Source: Actinomycetota bacterium
Lineage (GTDB): Bacteria > Actinomycetota > Thermoleophilia > Solirubrobacterales > Solirubrobacteraceae
Reading direction: 5' to 3'
Length of the DNA: 64,000 nucleotides
NCBI GenBank assembly: GCA_018268595.1
Contig: JAFDWH010000013.1
Location: 248,001-312,000, forward strand
The notes beneath the pieces are model-generated. The model was not told where the DNA came from. It was given only the letters and a program-made list of their open reading frames with translations, and searched no databases. Below, piece by piece: positions 50,396 through 58,772 of the stretch (within the stretch, counting starts at the first letter, position 1; each line of letters starts with the position of its first letter). The translations under genes were made by a program, and so were the position numbers.

Positions 50396-50605
50396 TCAGT
50401 CGCCGGCGACCTGGTCGCCGTCGGCGTGCGCGAGCAGCTCGCGCCCGACGCGCTGCAGGTCGCGCAGGTAGGCGAGGTGCGCGTCCCACGCGAGGTCCTC
50501 GCGCGGCACGTCCGCCAGCGCAGCGGTGTCGTGATGCGCGTCGAGCAGCTCGTAGACGAGCGCCGTCAGCTCGCGTTGGTCGAGCGTGGCGTGTGTCGAT
50601 CGCAT
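50396..50605 (-). CDS. hypothetical protein, 69 residues
   Basis: The 69-residue product is acidic and helical (LDQRELTALVYELLDAHHDT, then DAHLAYLRDLQRVGRELLAH). No family was recognised. The start is an ATG at 50605; no strong ribosome-binding site was seen. It stands between the methyltransferase gene and the end of the aromatic-degradation operon, and its third-position GC content and amino-acid composition are compatible with a real gene. Confidence 0.5.
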   Translation of the reverse strand: MRSTHATLDQRELTALVYELLDAHHDTAALADVPREDLAWDAHLAYLRDLQRVGRELLAHADGDQVAGD

Positions 50606-50740
50606 GCGCCGAGTATCCGCCCCGCTGCGTCCACCCGCATCGGTGACGTCTACAAATCATGCCGAGCCGTTTGGCAGACCTCGACAAACGCCGACGCGAC
50701 ACGACGCGGGCGCCGAGCGCGGAGGCGACAAGAAGCCGCC

Positions 50741-51184
50741 TCAGGCGACGGCTACAGGCGCGAGCACGGTCGCCACGCCGCTGCGGCGGGCGGAGCGCAG
50801 CACCAGGCGCTCGAGGCCGCCGCCGCGCCGGCGCGTGCGAGCGGCTCGCTGCGAGGCGACGCAGAGGTCCCAGCCGCCGGCGGCGATCTCGCACGCGAGC
50901 CGCTGCACATGCTCGGGCGGGACGCAGCGGATCACGAGCGAGACGTCGTCGGGCACCAGCCGCGCCGCCTGCGCTGCGAGCCGCTGCGCCGTCCGCTCCA
51001 GCTCGACGTGCAGGCCGATCAGATCGACGAACGTGAGCGGCGCGCATCTCGCGCGCGCGATCGGGACGGCGACCGCGAGGCGCGCGCGGTGCGCCTGGGC
51101 GAGCGCGACCGCGTGCGCGAGCACGGCGTCGTCGTCGGACGACGTGTACGTCACGAGGATGCTGCCCCACCAGTCAGCGTCCAC
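50741..51184 (-). CDS. universal stress protein (UspA)-like
   Basis: GTG at 51184 lies inside the end of the upstream enoyl-CoA hydratase gene (11-base overlap), so the 147-residue product is translated in the same operon. It begins SILVTYTSSDDDAVLAHAVA with the Usp fold pattern and continues RLACEIAAGGWDLCVASQRA and LERLVLRSARRSGVATVLAP, corresponding to the conserved VLRHSxVPVLV end. The G-2x-G-9x-G-S/T ATP-binding motif is incomplete (Arg-rich in place of the Gly-rich loop), so it is probably the non-ATP-binding type. It may be a minor partner of the aromatic pathway. Confidence 0.6.
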   Translation of the reverse strand: MDADWWGSILVTYTSSDDDAVLAHAVALAQAHRARLAVAVPIARARCAPLTFVDLIGLHVELERTAQRLAAQAARLVPDDVSLVIRCVPPEHVQRLACEIAAGGWDLCVASQRAARTRRRGGGLERLVLRSARRSGVATVLAPVAVA

Positions 51185-51947
51185 GGAAGACCGCCCTGCG
51201 CTTCTCGAGGAAGGCCGTCATGCCCTCGACGCGGTCCTCGCCGGCCATCGCGAGCACGAACAGGTCGCGCTCCTGCGCGAGGCCGGCGGTGAGCGAGGTC
51301 TCCTCGGCGGCGAGCACCGCCCGCTTCGCCAGCTCGACCGCCAGCCCGGAGCGGCGGGCGATCGTCCCGGCCAGCTCGGTCGCCGCCTCCAGCCAGCCGT
51401 CGGCCGGCGCGACGCGGTTGACGAGTCCGAGCTGCTGCGCCTCGTGCGCGGTCAGCCCCCGGCCCGTCAGCACCAGCTCCATCGCGCGCTGACGGCCGAG
51501 CTGGCGCGCGAGGCGCTGCGTGCCGCCGCCGCCGGGCAGGATCCCGAGCCCGACCTCGGGCTGCGAGAAGACCGCGGTCTCGGAGGCGACGACGAGGTCG
51601 CAGGCGAGCGCCAGCTCGCAGCCACCGCCGAGCGCGTAGCCCGACACGGCCGCGACGATCGGCTTGCGCAGCGCGCGCAGCCGCGGCCAGAACCTCGCGG
51701 CCGGCGCGCGCAGCGCCGCCTGGAAGTCCTGCTCGCGCATCGCCGCGATGTCCGCGCCCGCGGCGAACGCGTCGTCGCCGCCGGCGACGACGTGGCAGCG
51801 GACCTCCGGGTCGGCGTCGGCCGCCTCGAGCGCCCCGGCGAGCGCGTCGCGCAGCTCCGGCACGAGCACGTTGCGCCCGTCGGCGCCGTTCATGCGCGCG
51901 AGCGCCACGCCGTCGCGCACCTCCGCGAGGACGAGCGACGCGGCCAT
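51174..51947 (-). CDS. enoyl-CoA hydratase
   Basis: From ATG at 51947 the 257-residue crotonase shows GDDAFAAGADIAAMREQDFQ, VAAVSGYALGGGCELALACD with both oxyanion elements, FSQPEVGLGILPGGGGTQRL with the two catalytic Glu positions, and a canonical C-terminal TAFLEKRRAVFRGR. Thus it looks like a fully competent hydratase, hydrating the double bond formed in ring-cleavage products. It starts 1 base after the stop of the flavin monooxygenase gene and belongs to the six- or seven-gene minus operon of the 2-aminobenzoate-type pathway. Confidence 0.92.
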   Translation of the reverse strand: MAASLVLAEVRDGVALARMNGADGRNVLVPELRDALAGALEAADADPEVRCHVVAGGDDAFAAGADIAAMREQDFQAALRAPAARFWPRLRALRKPIVAAVSGYALGGGCELALACDLVVASETAVFSQPEVGLGILPGGGGTQRLARQLGRQRAMELVLTGRGLTAHEAQQLGLVNRVAPADGWLEAATELAGTIARRSGLAVELAKRAVLAAEETSLTAGLAQERDLFVLAMAGEDRVEGMTAFLEKRRAVFRGR

Positions 51948-51948
51948 C

Positions 51949-54303
51949 TCAGGCCTCGCTGCGCACGGACTGCCACAGCCGCGCGCCCGCGACCGCCTCC
52001 TCGCCCTCGTCGAAGCGCCGCGGCGGCGGCTTCGGCGGCCCGACCGTGCCGTCCTGCGGCTTGCGCCGGCCGGAGCGGTACTGGACGATCCACGGGTCGC
52101 CGCGCCAGCCCTGGTCGGCCGCCGCGTGCAGCGTCCAGAAAGGGTCGTAGAGGTGCGGGCGGCCGAGCGCGCAGAGGTCGGCACGGCCGGCGAGGATCGT
52201 CGTGTTGACGTCCTCGGCGGACGAGATCGCGCCGACCGCGATCGTCGGGATCCCGACCTCGTTGCGGATGCGGTCGGCGAACGGCGTCTGGAAGCTGCGC
52301 CCGTACGCCGGCAGCTGGTCGGGCGAGACCTGGCCGGTCGAGACGTGCACGACGTCGACGTCGTGCTCCGCGAGCAGCCGCGCGAGCGCGACGGCGTCGT
52401 CGCCCTCGAAGCCGCCCTCGACCCAGTCGGTCGCCGAGATGCGCACCGAGATCGGCTTCTCGGCCGGCCACGCCGCGCGGCAGGCGTCGATCACCTCGAG
52501 CGGGAAGCGCGCGCGGTTCTCAAGCGAGCCGCCGTGCTCGTCGCTGCGCCGGTTCGTCAGCGGCGACAGGAACGAGTTCAGCAGGTAGCCGTGCGCGCAG
52601 TGGATCTCCAGCAGGTCGAAGCCGGCCTCCTGCGCGCGCCGCACGGCGGCGACGAACTGCTCGCGCACCGCGTCCATGTCCTCGCGGGTCATCTCGCGCG
52701 GCACCTGGCTGTGCGGGAAGTACGGCAGCGGCGACGGCGCGACGATCGGCCAGTTGCCGTCGTCGAGCGGCTGGCTGTCGCCCTCCCACAGCAGCTTCGT
52801 CGAGCCCTTGCGGCCGGAGTGGCCGAGCTGCGCGCCGATCTTCGCGCGGCCGTGGCCGTGCACGAAGTCGACGACGCGCCGCCAGCCCTCGATCTGATCG
52901 TCGCGGTAGAGGCCGGCGCAGCCGGGCGTGATCCGCCCCTCGGCCGAGACGCAGATCATCTCGCTCATCACGAGCCCGGCGCCGCCGATCCCGCGCGCGC
53001 CGAGGTGCACGAGGTGGAAGTCGCCGATCACGCCGTCGACCGCGCTGTACATGTCCATCGGCGAGACGACGACGCGGTTCTCCAGCTCCAGCTCGCGCAG
53101 CTTGTACGGCAGGAACATCGGCGGCGTCACGGTCGGCGCCCCGTCGACGGGCGCGAACTCGCGGTCGACCTGCTCGACGAAGCCGGCGTCGCGGATCTGC
53201 AGGTTGTCGTACGTGATGCGGCGGCTGCGCGTGATCAGGTTGAAGGCGAACTGCTTCGGCGGCTGGCCGACGTAGAGGGCGATCTCCTCGAACCACTCGA
53301 GGCTCGCCTGCGCGGCGCGCTGCGTCGACTCGACGACCGGCCGGCGCTCCGCCTCGTAAGCGGCCAGCACCGTCGCGACGTCGTCGTCCGGGCGCTCCTT
53401 GAAGGCCCACGCGAGCGCGATCGAGTCCTCCATCGCGAGCTTCGTGCCCGAGCCGATCGAGAAGTGCGCGGTGTGCGCCGCGTCGCCGAGCAGCACGACG
53501 TTGCCGGCGCTCCAGCTCGCGTTGCGGATCGTGCGGAAGTTGAGCCACTTCGAGTTGTTCGCGAACAGCTGGTGGCCTCCGAGCACCTCTGCGAAGCGCT
53601 CGCGCGCGAATGCGATCCCGTGCTCGTCGCTGACGCCCGGCGGGAGGTCTCTGCCCTCGTTGACGTCGAGCCCGGCGCGCCGCCACGTCGCCTCGTCGGT
53701 CTCGACGATGAACGTGCTCATCTCGGCGTCGTAGGGGTAGCCGTGGATCTGGAAGACGCCGAACTCCGTCTCGACGATGTGGAAGCGGAACGCGTCGAAG
53801 ACGAGGTCGGTGCCGAGCCACATGTACTTGCAGCGGCGTACGTCGATGCTCGGGCCGAACGTCTCCTCACGCGCCGCGCGCAGGATGCTGTTGGCGCCGT
53901 CGGCGGCGATCACGAGGTCGTGCCCGGCCGACAGCGCCTCCGCTCCGGGCGCCTCGGTCTGGAAGCGCACGTCGGCGCCCAGCTCGGCCGCGCGCTGCTG
54001 GAGGATGTGCAGCAGGTGCTTGCGACCGAGCGCGGAGAAGCCGTGGCCGCCGGAGCGCTGGCACGTGCCGCGGTAGAAGACGTCGATGTCGGTCCAGCGC
54101 GCGAAGCTGCTCGCGATCTGCGCGAACGTCGCCGGGTCGGCCGCCTCGAAGGCGGTCAGCGTCTCGTCGGAGAAGACGACGCCGAAGCCGAACGTGTCGT
54201 CGGGCGCGTTGCGCTCCCACACCGTCACCTCGTGGCCGAGGCGCCGCAGCAGGATCGCGGCGTACAGTCCCCCGGGCCCGCCGCCCGCGATCGCAACCTT
54301 CAT
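51949..54303 (-). CDS. 2-aminobenzoyl-CoA monooxygenase/reductase-type fusion (FAD monooxygenase + Old Yellow Enzyme)
   Basis: ATG at 54303 overlaps the acyl-CoA dehydrogenase stop. The 784-residue protein has two flavin domains. Residues 1-385 form a class A monooxygenase: [29 protein letters not shown] and [20 protein letters not shown]. Residues about 405-760 are an Old Yellow Enzyme-type reductase: [52 protein letters not shown] and [20 protein letters not shown]. This architecture is known from 2-aminobenzoyl-CoA monooxygenase/reductase and salicylyl-CoA 5-hydroxylase; the neighbouring beta-oxidation and RidA genes favour the former. It would hydroxylate and reduce the aromatic ring of the CoA thioester. 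Confidence 0.9.
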   Translation of the reverse strand: MKVAIAGGGPGGLYAAILLRRLGHEVTVWERNAPDDTFGFGVVFSDETLTAFEAADPATFAQIASSFARWTDIDVFYRGTCQRSGGHGFSALGRKHLLHILQQRAAELGADVRFQTEAPGAEALSAGHDLVIAADGANSILRAAREETFGPSIDVRRCKYMWLGTDLVFDAFRFHIVETEFGVFQIHGYPYDAEMSTFIVETDEATWRRAGLDVNEGRDLPPGVSDEHGIAFARERFAEVLGGHQLFANNSKWLNFRTIRNASWSAGNVVLLGDAAHTAHFSIGSGTKLAMEDSIALAWAFKERPDDDVATVLAAYEAERRPVVESTQRAAQASLEWFEEIALYVGQPPKQFAFNLITRSRRITYDNLQIRDAGFVEQVDREFAPVDGAPTVTPPMFLPYKLRELELENRVVVSPMDMYSAVDGVIGDFHLVHLGARGIGGAGLVMSEMICVSAEGRITPGCAGLYRDDQIEGWRRVVDFVHGHGRAKIGAQLGHSGRKGSTKLLWEGDSQPLDDGNWPIVAPSPLPYFPHSQVPREMTREDMDAVREQFVAAVRRAQEAGFDLLEIHCAHGYLLNSFLSPLTNRRSDEHGGSLENRARFPLEVIDACRAAWPAEKPISVRISATDWVEGGFEGDDAVALARLLAEHDVDVVHVSTGQVSPDQLPAYGRSFQTPFADRIRNEVGIPTIAVGAISSAEDVNTTILAGRADLCALGRPHLYDPFWTLHAAADQGWRGDPWIVQYRSGRRKPQDGTVGPPKPPPRRFDEGEEAVAGARLWQSVRSEA

Positions 54304-55478
54304 GCTCGCTCCTCCCGAACGCGCGGGAACAGCCCGCGCGCGATGATCTCGCGCTGGATCTCCGACGCGCCCTCGTAGATGCGCGGCGCGCGCACCTCGC
54401 GATAGAGGTGCTCCAGCAGGTGGCCGTGCTCGAGCGCCTTTGCGCCGTGCACCTGGATCGCCGCGTCGACCGCCTCCTGGGCGACCTCCGTGGCCAGCAG
54501 CTTCGCGATCGCCGACGCCTGCGTCACCGGCCGCACGCCGGCGTCGTAGGCGGACGCCGCGTGGTGGACCGCGAGGCGCGCGGCGTGCACGCGCGCCGAC
54601 ACGTCCGCGAGCCGGTGCGTCAGCGCCTGCAGGTCCTTCAGCGGTCTGCCGAACGCGTGGCGCGCGGTCGCGTGCGCGACGGCGGCGTCCAGCGCCGCGT
54701 GCGCCATCCCGATCGCGAACGCGCCGACGCTCGGGCGGAACATGTCGAGCGTGCGCATCGCGACGCGCATGCCGCCGTCGACCTCGCCGAGCAGGTGCTC
54801 CGGCGGGACGTGGACGCCGTCGAAGGTCAGCCGGCCGATCGGGTGCGGCGACAGCAGCCGCAGCGCCTCGCCGCCGAGCCCCTCGCTGTCGCGCGGGACC
54901 AGGAAGGCGGTCAGGCCGCGCGCGCCGGCGCCCTCGGTCGTGCGCGCGAAGACGGAGTAGACGTCGGCCTCGGGCGCGTTCGAGATCCAGATCTTCTCGC
55001 CGGTCAGGCGGAAGCCCTCGCCGTCGCGCTCGGCGCGCAGCGACAGCGCCGCGACGTCGGTGCCGGCGTCCGGCTCGGTCAGCGCGAAGCCGGCGGCCGC
55101 CTCGCCGGCGGCGATCCGCGGCAGCCAGGCGTCGATCGCCTCGGGGCGGCCCGCCTGCAGGATCGGGAAGGTGCCGAGGCCCTGCAGCGCGAACGCCGTC
55201 TCGGCGGCGGTGCAGCCGCGCGCGAGCCCCTCGCGGATCAGGCACAGGTCGAGCGCGGAGACGTCCGGGCGCCAGCCGTCGCCCGCGCGCTGGAACAGCC
55301 GCCCGAGCAGCCCATGCTCGGCGAGCGCGTGCAGCAGCGGGCGGTCGATCCGCCCCTCCTCGCCGGCGGCGGCGATCGGCGCGAGCGTCGTCGCGGCCAG
55401 CGCGGCCGTCTGCGCGAGCAGCGCGCGCTGCTCGTCGCTCAGGTGCGCGTCGAGCGCCGACACGGCCGCCTCGCTCAC
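54300..55478 (-). CDS. acyl-CoA dehydrogenase
   Basis: GTG at 55478 overlaps the RidA stop (GTGA). The 392-residue protein has the standard fold: [34 protein letters not shown]-like [40 protein letters not shown], and [20 protein letters not shown] followed by [20 protein letters not shown], which places the catalytic Glu in YEGASEI. It oxidises a cyclic or acyclic acyl-CoA intermediate and passes electrons to electron-transfer flavoprotein. Position within the operon, next to the monooxygenase/reductase, suggests action on the alicyclic product. Confidence 0.92.
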   Translation of the reverse strand: MSEAAVSALDAHLSDEQRALLAQTAALAATTLAPIAAAGEEGRIDRPLLHALAEHGLLGRLFQRAGDGWRPDVSALDLCLIREGLARGCTAAETAFALQGLGTFPILQAGRPEAIDAWLPRIAAGEAAAGFALTEPDAGTDVAALSLRAERDGEGFRLTGEKIWISNAPEADVYSVFARTTEGAGARGLTAFLVPRDSEGLGGEALRLLSPHPIGRLTFDGVHVPPEHLLGEVDGGMRVAMRTLDMFRPSVGAFAIGMAHAALDAAVAHATARHAFGRPLKDLQALTHRLADVSARVHAARLAVHHAASAYDAGVRPVTQASAIAKLLATEVAQEAVDAAIQVHGAKALEHGHLLEHLYREVRAPRIYEGASEIQREIIARGLFPRVREERA

Positions 55479-55888
55479 GCGGCGCGCTCCTGCGGGATCA
55501 CGGCGACGCCCATCAGCTCGATCAGTGCCTCGTCGTCGAACAGGCGCACGACGCCGAACAGGCCGGTCGCCGGGAAGTGGCGGCCGAAGTGCTTCTGCCA
55601 CACCTTGCCCAGCTCGCGCAGCTGCGCGCGGTACGCGGGCACGTCCGTCACGAACATCTGCATCGAGACGATGTCCTCCGGCACGCCGCCGGCCGCGCGC
55701 AGCGCGGCGACGACGTTGCCGGCGACCACGTCGAGCTGCTCGACGAGCCCCTCGCCGACGATCCTCCCGTTCGCGTCGAGCGCGGTCTGCCCGCCGAGGT
55801 AGACGGTCCGGCCGGGGGCGGCGGCGACGGCATGCGCGTAGCCGACCGGCTCGGCCAGATCCGGTGCGGTGACGATCTCGTGCGCCAT
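55475..55888 (-). CDS. RidA/YjgF family imine deaminase
   Basis: The 137-residue protein is a Rid-family trimer subunit: [59 protein letters not shown] and the C-terminal [20 protein letters not shown], where the conserved active-site Arg sits after GVV. RidA proteins hydrolyse reactive enamines and imines to ketones, releasing ammonia. In this operon the likely substrate is the amino-group-bearing alicyclic CoA intermediate formed from 2-aminobenzoyl-CoA, which needs deamination before beta-oxidation. This assignment is an inference from context. Confidence 0.88.
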   Translation of the reverse strand: MAHEIVTAPDLAEPVGYAHAVAAAPGRTVYLGGQTALDANGRIVGEGLVEQLDVVAGNVVAALRAAGGVPEDIVSMQMFVTDVPAYRAQLRELGKVWQKHFGRHFPATGLFGVVRLFDDEALIELMGVAVIPQERAA

Positions 55889-55890
55889 GC

Positions 55891-56727
55891 TCAGCGTCCC
55901 TTCCAGTCGGGTCTGCGGCCCTCGCGCCAGGCGTCGAGGAACTCGTGGTGGTCGTGGCTCGTCATCAGCAGCGCCTGCGTCATCGCCTCCAGCTCGATCG
56001 CGCCGGCGAGGTCCATGTCCTGCTCCTTCGCGATCAGCGACTTCGTCGTCGCGTACGCGAACGCCGGGCCGTCGGCGAGCCGGCGCGCGAGCGCGCGGGC
56101 GCGCTCGGGCAGCTCCTCGTCCTCGACGAGCTCACTCGCGAGGCCGATGCGCACGGCCGTCTCGGCGTCGAGCTTGTCGCCGAGCATCAGCAGCTCGGTC
56201 GCGCGGCCGAGGCCGACGATCCGCGGCAGCAGGTAGGCGGAGCCCATGTCGGCGCCGGCGAGGCCGACGCGCGTGAACAGGAACGCGAACTTCGCCGAGC
56301 GCGCCAGCAGGCGGAAGTCGCTTGCGAGCGCCAGCACCGAGCCGGCGCCGGCGGCGACGCCGTTGATCGCGGCGACGATCGGCAGCGGGCACTCGCGCAT
56401 CGCCTTGACCGTCGCGCCCGTCATGCGCGTGAACGCGAGCAGGCCGGAGGCGTCGAGCTTGCGCAGCTCGCCGATGATCTCCTCGACGTCGCCGCCCGAG
56501 CAGAAGCCGCGGCCCTCGCCGGTCAGCACGACCACGCGCACGTCGTCCTCGCGGTACGGCAGCTCGGCGAACAGGTCGCGCAGGTCGGCGTACGCCTCGA
56601 ACGTGAGCGCGTTGAGCTTGTCGGGGCGGTTGAGCGTGATCGTCGCGACGCCGTCGGCGACCGACAGGTCGAAGTGCCGCCACAGCGCGTCGGGGGTGAT
56701 CGGCGCCGAGGCGCGAAAGCGGGTCAC
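55891..56727 (-). CDS. enoyl-CoA hydratase family protein
   Basis: The 278-residue crotonase starts with GTG at 56727, overlapping the dehydrogenase stop by 4 bases. It has TITLNRPDKLNALTFEAYAD, GRGFCSGGDVEEIIGELRKL, AAINGVAAGAGSVLALASDF and FLFTRVGLAGADMGSAYLLP, where the positions of catalytic Glu residues in mitochondrial crotonase read Ala/Gly (VGLAGADMG), so it is probably not a classical hydratase. The VGLAGADMGSAYLLPRIVG signature is found in the MenB-like or ring-opening crotonases of aromatic pathways. A hydrolytic ring-cleavage role is plausible. Confidence 0.85.
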   Translation of the reverse strand: MTRFRASAPITPDALWRHFDLSVADGVATITLNRPDKLNALTFEAYADLRDLFAELPYREDDVRVVVLTGEGRGFCSGGDVEEIIGELRKLDASGLLAFTRMTGATVKAMRECPLPIVAAINGVAAGAGSVLALASDFRLLARSAKFAFLFTRVGLAGADMGSAYLLPRIVGLGRATELLMLGDKLDAETAVRIGLASELVEDEELPERARALARRLADGPAFAYATTKSLIAKEQDMDLAGAIELEAMTQALLMTSHDHHEFLDAWREGRRPDWKGR

Positions 56728-57482
56728 GACTGGATGCCTCCTCCGTCGAGGATCAGGGTCTGTCCGTTGATCGAGCGGGCCGCGTCGGAGGCGAGGAACG
56801 CGACCGCGTCGGCGACCTCGTGCGGGTCGAGCAGGCGGCCGAGCGGGGAGCTGCTCGCGAGCGCGGCGCTGCTCTCCTCCTCCGAGCGGCCGGTCGCCGC
56901 GACGATCGCGGCGACGGAGCGCTCGGTCATCGGCGTCTCGACGAACGTCGGACAGACGGCGTTCGCGCGCACGCCGCTGCCGGCGAGCTCCGCGGCGACG
57001 GCGCGCATCAGCCCGACGGCGGCGTGCTTGGAGGCCGTGTACGCGGCCGTGTAGGGCGCGCCGACGACGCCGGCGGTCGAGGCGACGGTGACGATCGCGC
57101 CGCGGTCGCGCTTGCGCATCGCGGGGAGCGCGGCGCGGGTGCAGAGGAACGCGCCGGTCGCGTTGACGGCGAGCTGCTGCTCCCAGTCGGCGAGCGTCGT
57201 GCGCGCGAGCGGCGCGGCGGCCGACACGCCGGCGTTGACGACGAGCACGTCGAGCGGTCCCGCCTGCTCGAACGTCGCCGCGACGGCGGCCTCGTCGGTC
57301 ACGTCGCAGACGGCCGTGCGCAGCGTGCCGGCGACGCCGCTGTGCAGCTCGCCGCGCAGGCGGTCGAGCGCCCGCTCGTCGCGGCCGAGCGCGATGACGC
57401 GGTCGCCGTCAGCGAGGAAGCGCGCGACGAGCGCGCGGCCGATGCCCTTCGCGCCGCCCGTCACGACGACGGAGCGGCTCAC
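56724..57482 (-). CDS. short-chain dehydrogenase/reductase
   Basis: GTG at 57482 is the start, giving SRSVVVTGGAKGIGRALVAR; the ATG at 57511 belongs to a separate mini-ORF. The 252-residue SDR has the cofactor loop TGGAKGIG, the NAG motif LDVLVVNAGVSAAAPL, catalytic Ser in VTVASTAGVVGAP, and YTASK with the Tyr-Lys pair, followed by VCPTFVETPMTERS. Typical enzymes of this kind oxidise hydroxyl groups on alicyclic CoA intermediates. It is the first gene of the minus operon and lies in a divergent promoter region with the thiolase gene. Confidence 0.92.
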   Translation of the reverse strand: MSRSVVVTGGAKGIGRALVARFLADGDRVIALGRDERALDRLRGELHSGVAGTLRTAVCDVTDEAAVAATFEQAGPLDVLVVNAGVSAAAPLARTTLADWEQQLAVNATGAFLCTRAALPAMRKRDRGAIVTVASTAGVVGAPYTAAYTASKHAAVGLMRAVAAELAGSGVRANAVCPTFVETPMTERSVAAIVAATGRSEEESSAALASSSPLGRLLDPHEVADAVAFLASDAARSINGQTLILDGGGIQS

Positions 57483-57511
57483 CGGCTGACGGGGGTCGGG
57501 CGGACGGGCAT
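57479..57511 (-). CDS. leaderless 10-codon upstream ORF
   Basis: An ATG at 57511 lies 6 bases after a TATACT -10 box, so it would be the first codon of the transcript. It reads MPVRPTPVSR and ends in a TGA that overlaps the dehydrogenase start codon (GTGA at 57482-57479). This arrangement looks like a coupled leader peptide. Confidence 0.45.
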   Translation of the reverse strand: MPVRPTPVSR

Positions 57512-57517
57512 GGCAAA

Positions 57518-57554
57518 AGTATACGCCATAGCTGGGTGAGATGTCGTATATTGT
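57518..57554. promoter_or_regulatory. divergent promoters of the SDR and thiolase operons
   Basis: On the minus strand TATACT (57523-57518) precedes the mini-ORF ATG by 6 bases. On the plus strand TATATT (57547-57552) precedes the thiolase ATG by 8 bases. The latter is embedded in TGTCGTATATTGT (57542-57554), a 13-mer repeated with one mismatch at 61974-61986. Confidence 0.6.
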
Positions 57555-57560
57555 CCCGCC

Positions 57561-58772
57561 ATGGCCGACGCCTGGATCCTCGACGCGCTGCGCACGCCGA
57601 TCGGGCGCCACCGCGGCGCGCTCTCCCCCGTGCGTCCCGACGACCTCGCGGCGCACGTCGTCGCGCGCGTCGTCGAGCGCGCCGGCGTCGAGCCGTCCGC
57701 GATCGACGACGTCTACCTCGGCTGCACGAACGGCGTCGGCGAGGACAACCGCAACGTCGCGCGCATGGCGGCGCTGCTGGCGGGCCTCGGCCACGAGGTC
57801 CCGGGCGCGACGATCAACCGCCTGTGCGCGTCCGGGATGGAGGCCGTCGCCGCCGCCGCGCGCGCGATCCGCTGCGGCGAGGGCGAGCTGCTCGTCGCCG
57901 GCGGCGTCGAGTCGATGAGCCGCGCGCCGTGGGCGATGCTGAAGCCCGAGAGCGGGCTGCCGTGGGGCGATGCGCAGATGGCCGACACGACGATCGGCTG
58001 GCGCTTCGTCAACCCGCGCATGCCGTCCGTCGCCGCCACCGACTCGATGGGCGAGACGGCCGAGAACGTCGCGCGCGACCACGCCGTCGCGCGCGAGGAT
58101 CAGGACGCGTTCGCGCTCGAGTCGCACCGCCGCGCGCTCGCCGCGCGCGAGGCCGGCCGCTTCGCCGACGAGCTGGTGCCGGTCGAGGTGCCGCGCCGGC
58201 GCGCCGAGCCGCTGGTCGTGGACGAGGACGAGGGCCCGCGCGCCGACACGACGCTCGAGCGGCTCGCGGGGCTGCGGCCGGTGTTCGCAGAGGGCGGCAG
58301 CGTCACGGCCGGCAACTCGTCCTCGATCAACGACGGCGCAGCCGCGCTGCTGCTCGGGAGCGACGCCGCGCTCGAGCGCTGGGGGCGGGAGCCGCTCGCG
58401 CGCGTCGTGTCGGTCGGCGTCGCCGGCGTCGACCCGGCGCTGATGGGGATCGGGCCGATCCCCGCGACGCGGATCGCGCTCGAGCGCGCCGGCCTGACGG
58501 TGGGCGACCTCGCCGTCGTCGAGCTGAACGAGGCGTTCGCCTCGCAGGCGCTCGCGTGCATCCGCGCGCTCGAGCTCGACCCCGAGATCGTCAACCCGAA
58601 CGGCGGCGCGATCGCGCTCGGCCACCCGCTCGGCTGCACCGGCGCGCGGATCGTCGGCACGCTCGCGTGGGAGCTGCGCCGCCGCGGCGCGCGCTACGGC
58701 CTCGCGACGATGTGCGTCGGCGTCGGGCAGGGCATGGCGATGGTGATCGAGAACCCGGCGGCGGCACGATGA
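57561..58772 (+). CDS. thiolase, 3-oxoadipyl-CoA/acetyl-CoA acetyltransferase type
   Basis: The 403-residue thiolase begins with a probably leaderless ATG. It contains the acylated cysteine in NRLCASGMEAV (Cys89), SSSINDGAAALLLGSDA, VVELNEAFASQAL, the His of NPNGGAIALGHPLGCTGARI and the second Cys in TMCVGVGQGMAM. DAWILDALRTPIGRHRGALS and the VGEDNRNVARMAALLAG region are typical of PcaF/PaaJ-like 3-oxoadipyl-CoA thiolases, which release acetyl-CoA and succinyl-CoA. It would end the aromatic route. The next gene overlaps by 4 bases. Confidence 0.92.
   Translation: MADAWILDALRTPIGRHRGALSPVRPDDLAAHVVARVVERAGVEPSAIDDVYLGCTNGVGEDNRNVARMAALLAGLGHEVPGATINRLCASGMEAVAAAARAIRCGEGELLVAGGVESMSRAPWAMLKPESGLPWGDAQMADTTIGWRFVNPRMPSVAATDSMGETAENVARDHAVAREDQDAFALESHRRALAAREAGRFADELVPVEVPRRRAEPLVVDEDEGPRADTTLERLAGLRPVFAEGGSVTAGNSSSINDGAAALLLGSDAALERWGREPLARVVSVGVAGVDPALMGIGPIPATRIALERAGLTVGDLAVVELNEAFASQALACIRALELDPEIVNPNGGAIALGHPLGCTGARIVGTLAWELRRRGARYGLATMCVGVGQGMAMVIENPAAAR

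Noticed and set aside
51949-54303. Salicylyl-CoA 5-hydroxylase as the main call
   Set aside because: The same domain architecture is used by that enzyme, but the surrounding RidA, dehydrogenases, crotonases and thiolase are not needed for the gentisate route, so the 2-aminobenzoyl-CoA type was preferred.
51949-55245. A 1098-codon fusion of acyl-CoA dehydrogenase region and monooxygenase
   Set aside because: The N-terminal 314 residues are out of frame with the dehydrogenase and Arg-rich; the monooxygenase begins cleanly at ATG 54303 with a 4-base overlap.
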